A stretch of 21,880 nucleotides of DNA from JBIOJB01 sp044450465 (GTDB lineage Bacteria; Chloroflexota; Dormibacteria; Dormibacterales; Dormibacteraceae): positions 1 through 21,880 of the forward strand of contig JBIOJB010000051.1 in the NCBI GenBank assembly GCA_044450465.1, written 5' to 3'. The first letter of the stretch is position 1. Every line of letters begins with the position of its first letter. The notes under the pieces were generated by a model that searched no databases, had not been told where the DNA came from, and was given only the letters and a program-made list of their open reading frames with translations. Shown here piece after piece: positions 21,237 to 21,880 of the stretch. A program made the position numbers and the translations under genes.

Positions 21237-21880
21237 CGGCCGAGCACGCGGGCGAGATAGGCGTTCGCGAAAACCCTGTTTGGATCCAACCTGTCACGCA
21301 CGTCCTGGAAGGTCTGCCACTCCGGGTACAGTTGCCGCAACGAAGCGGCGTCCTGGAAGTGGAGCTTGCCCCAGTGGGGCCGGCCCCCGTAGGCGTTCAT
21401 GATCGCCTCCACGTTTCGGAAGTACGGTTCGTGCTCGAACTCGTGGAACACGTGGACGGCTATGTACCCGGTGTCGCGGCGGTATGCCGGGCTCAGCGGG
21501 ATGTCGTCGGCCGCGACGGTGCGCACCTCCACTGGGAAGCTGATGTAGAGACGCTCGCGCTCGATCATCCGGCGGATCTCGGCGAATGCAGTGAGAAGGT
21601 CATGGCGCGGCACCGCGTACTCCATCTCGCGGAAGCGGATCAGGCGCTCGTTGGTGAACACCCGGTCGCTGCGATCGGTCATCTCCTTCCGCGTCATGGT
21701 CCTGGCGGTCAGGCCCGCCAGCCGCGGGATCCACGCTCTGCGCACCGCCGCCGCGCGCTGGATCAGCCCGAAGGCGCGATTCTCGATGAGGATGTCCTTG
21801 AGGTAGGCCACCGGCCCTGAACGACGTTCGGCCGGGGAGGGCGGGTCCTGGGTGCGGGTGTTGGTGATGGCCTGCGCCCA
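21233..21880 (-). CDS. FAD-dependent lactone/alditol oxidase, C-terminal part (D-arabinono-1,4-lactone oxidase family)
   Basis: The frame is open to the right edge, so only the last 215 residues are seen; the FAD-binding N-terminal domain lies outside the window. The C-terminal ALO domain is clear: IRFREMEYAVPR, RRDTGYIAVHVFHE, GGRPHWGKLHF and the terminal DRLDPNRVFANAYLARVLG. HWGK is the hallmark that places active-site His and Lys next to the flavin. The family oxidises sugar-1,4-lactones or alditols with oxygen or cytochrome c/F420-like acceptors. It could act on a sugar alcohol or lactone from this pathway or be unrelated. Its TAG and the aldolase TAG share CTAG at 21233-21236. Confidence 0.85.
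   Translation of the reverse strand, partial: WAQAITNTRTQDPPSPAERRSGPVAYLKDILIENRAFGLIQRAAAVRRAWIPRLAGLTARTMTRKEMTDRSDRVFTNERLIRFREMEYAVPRHDLLTAFAEIRRMIERERLYISFPVEVRTVAADDIPLSPAYRRDTGYIAVHVFHEFEHEPYFRNVEAIMNAYGGRPHWGKLHFQDAASLRQLYPEWQTFQDVRDRLDPNRVFANAYLARVLGR

Overview
High-GC bacterial DNA, probably from a soil actinobacterium or a Chloroflexota/Dormibacterota-like lineage. The lineage call is inference from GC-rich codons, frequent GTG/TTG starts and a small membrane protein with a WWWTGASW motif. I could not run a search, so family names rest on motifs and remembered family patterns.

Left flank (1-2262), accessory DNA: the 3' end of an integrase-type transposase; the 3' third of a tRNA gene (T-arm, acceptor strand and CCA, minus strand) without its 5' part; an 11-bp tandem repeat; a VapBC-like toxin-antitoxin pair; and two overlapping membrane-protein genes on the minus strand. 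Bases 2263-3055 hold nothing I can support. A short plus-strand unit follows: a single-domain sugar ABC ATPase and a HAD phosphatase/mutase that lacks a canonical start codon.

Core (4490-20158), one long minus-strand operon of tightly coupled genes. In transcription order it holds: SorC-type regulator, sugar-binding lipoprotein, large cytosolic glycosidase-like protein, RbsC-type permease, aldehyde dehydrogenase, iron alcohol dehydrogenase, five bacterial microcompartment (BMC) shell genes (BMC-H, BMC-H, BMC-T, BMC-P, BMC-T), an AMP-forming acyl-CoA ligase open into a SIS-domain sugar isomerase, two PfkB kinases (the second LacC/FruK-like), and a 68-residue orphan protein. A LacD/YihT-type class I aldolase is transcribed divergently from the regulator. 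It meets a lactone/alditol oxidase gene that runs off the right edge.

Proposed logic (inference): a sugar or glycoside enters through the ABC transporter, is trimmed by the glycosidase-like protein, phosphorylated, isomerised by the SIS protein, phosphorylated again by the LacC-like kinase and split by the LacD-like aldolase into DHAP and a three-carbon aldehyde. The microcompartment would hold that aldehyde, with the aldehyde dehydrogenase oxidising part to an acid and the alcohol dehydrogenase reducing part to an alcohol, recycling NAD(H). The aldehyde dehydrogenase is of the hydrolytic (non-acylating) type rather than the usual CoA-acylating PduP/EutE type. No PduL-type phosphotransacylase and no glycyl radical or B12 diol/amine lyase is visible. 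An AMP-forming ligase is present instead. This is a sugar-phosphate microcompartment layout I cannot match to a characterised system, and it is the main discovery candidate.
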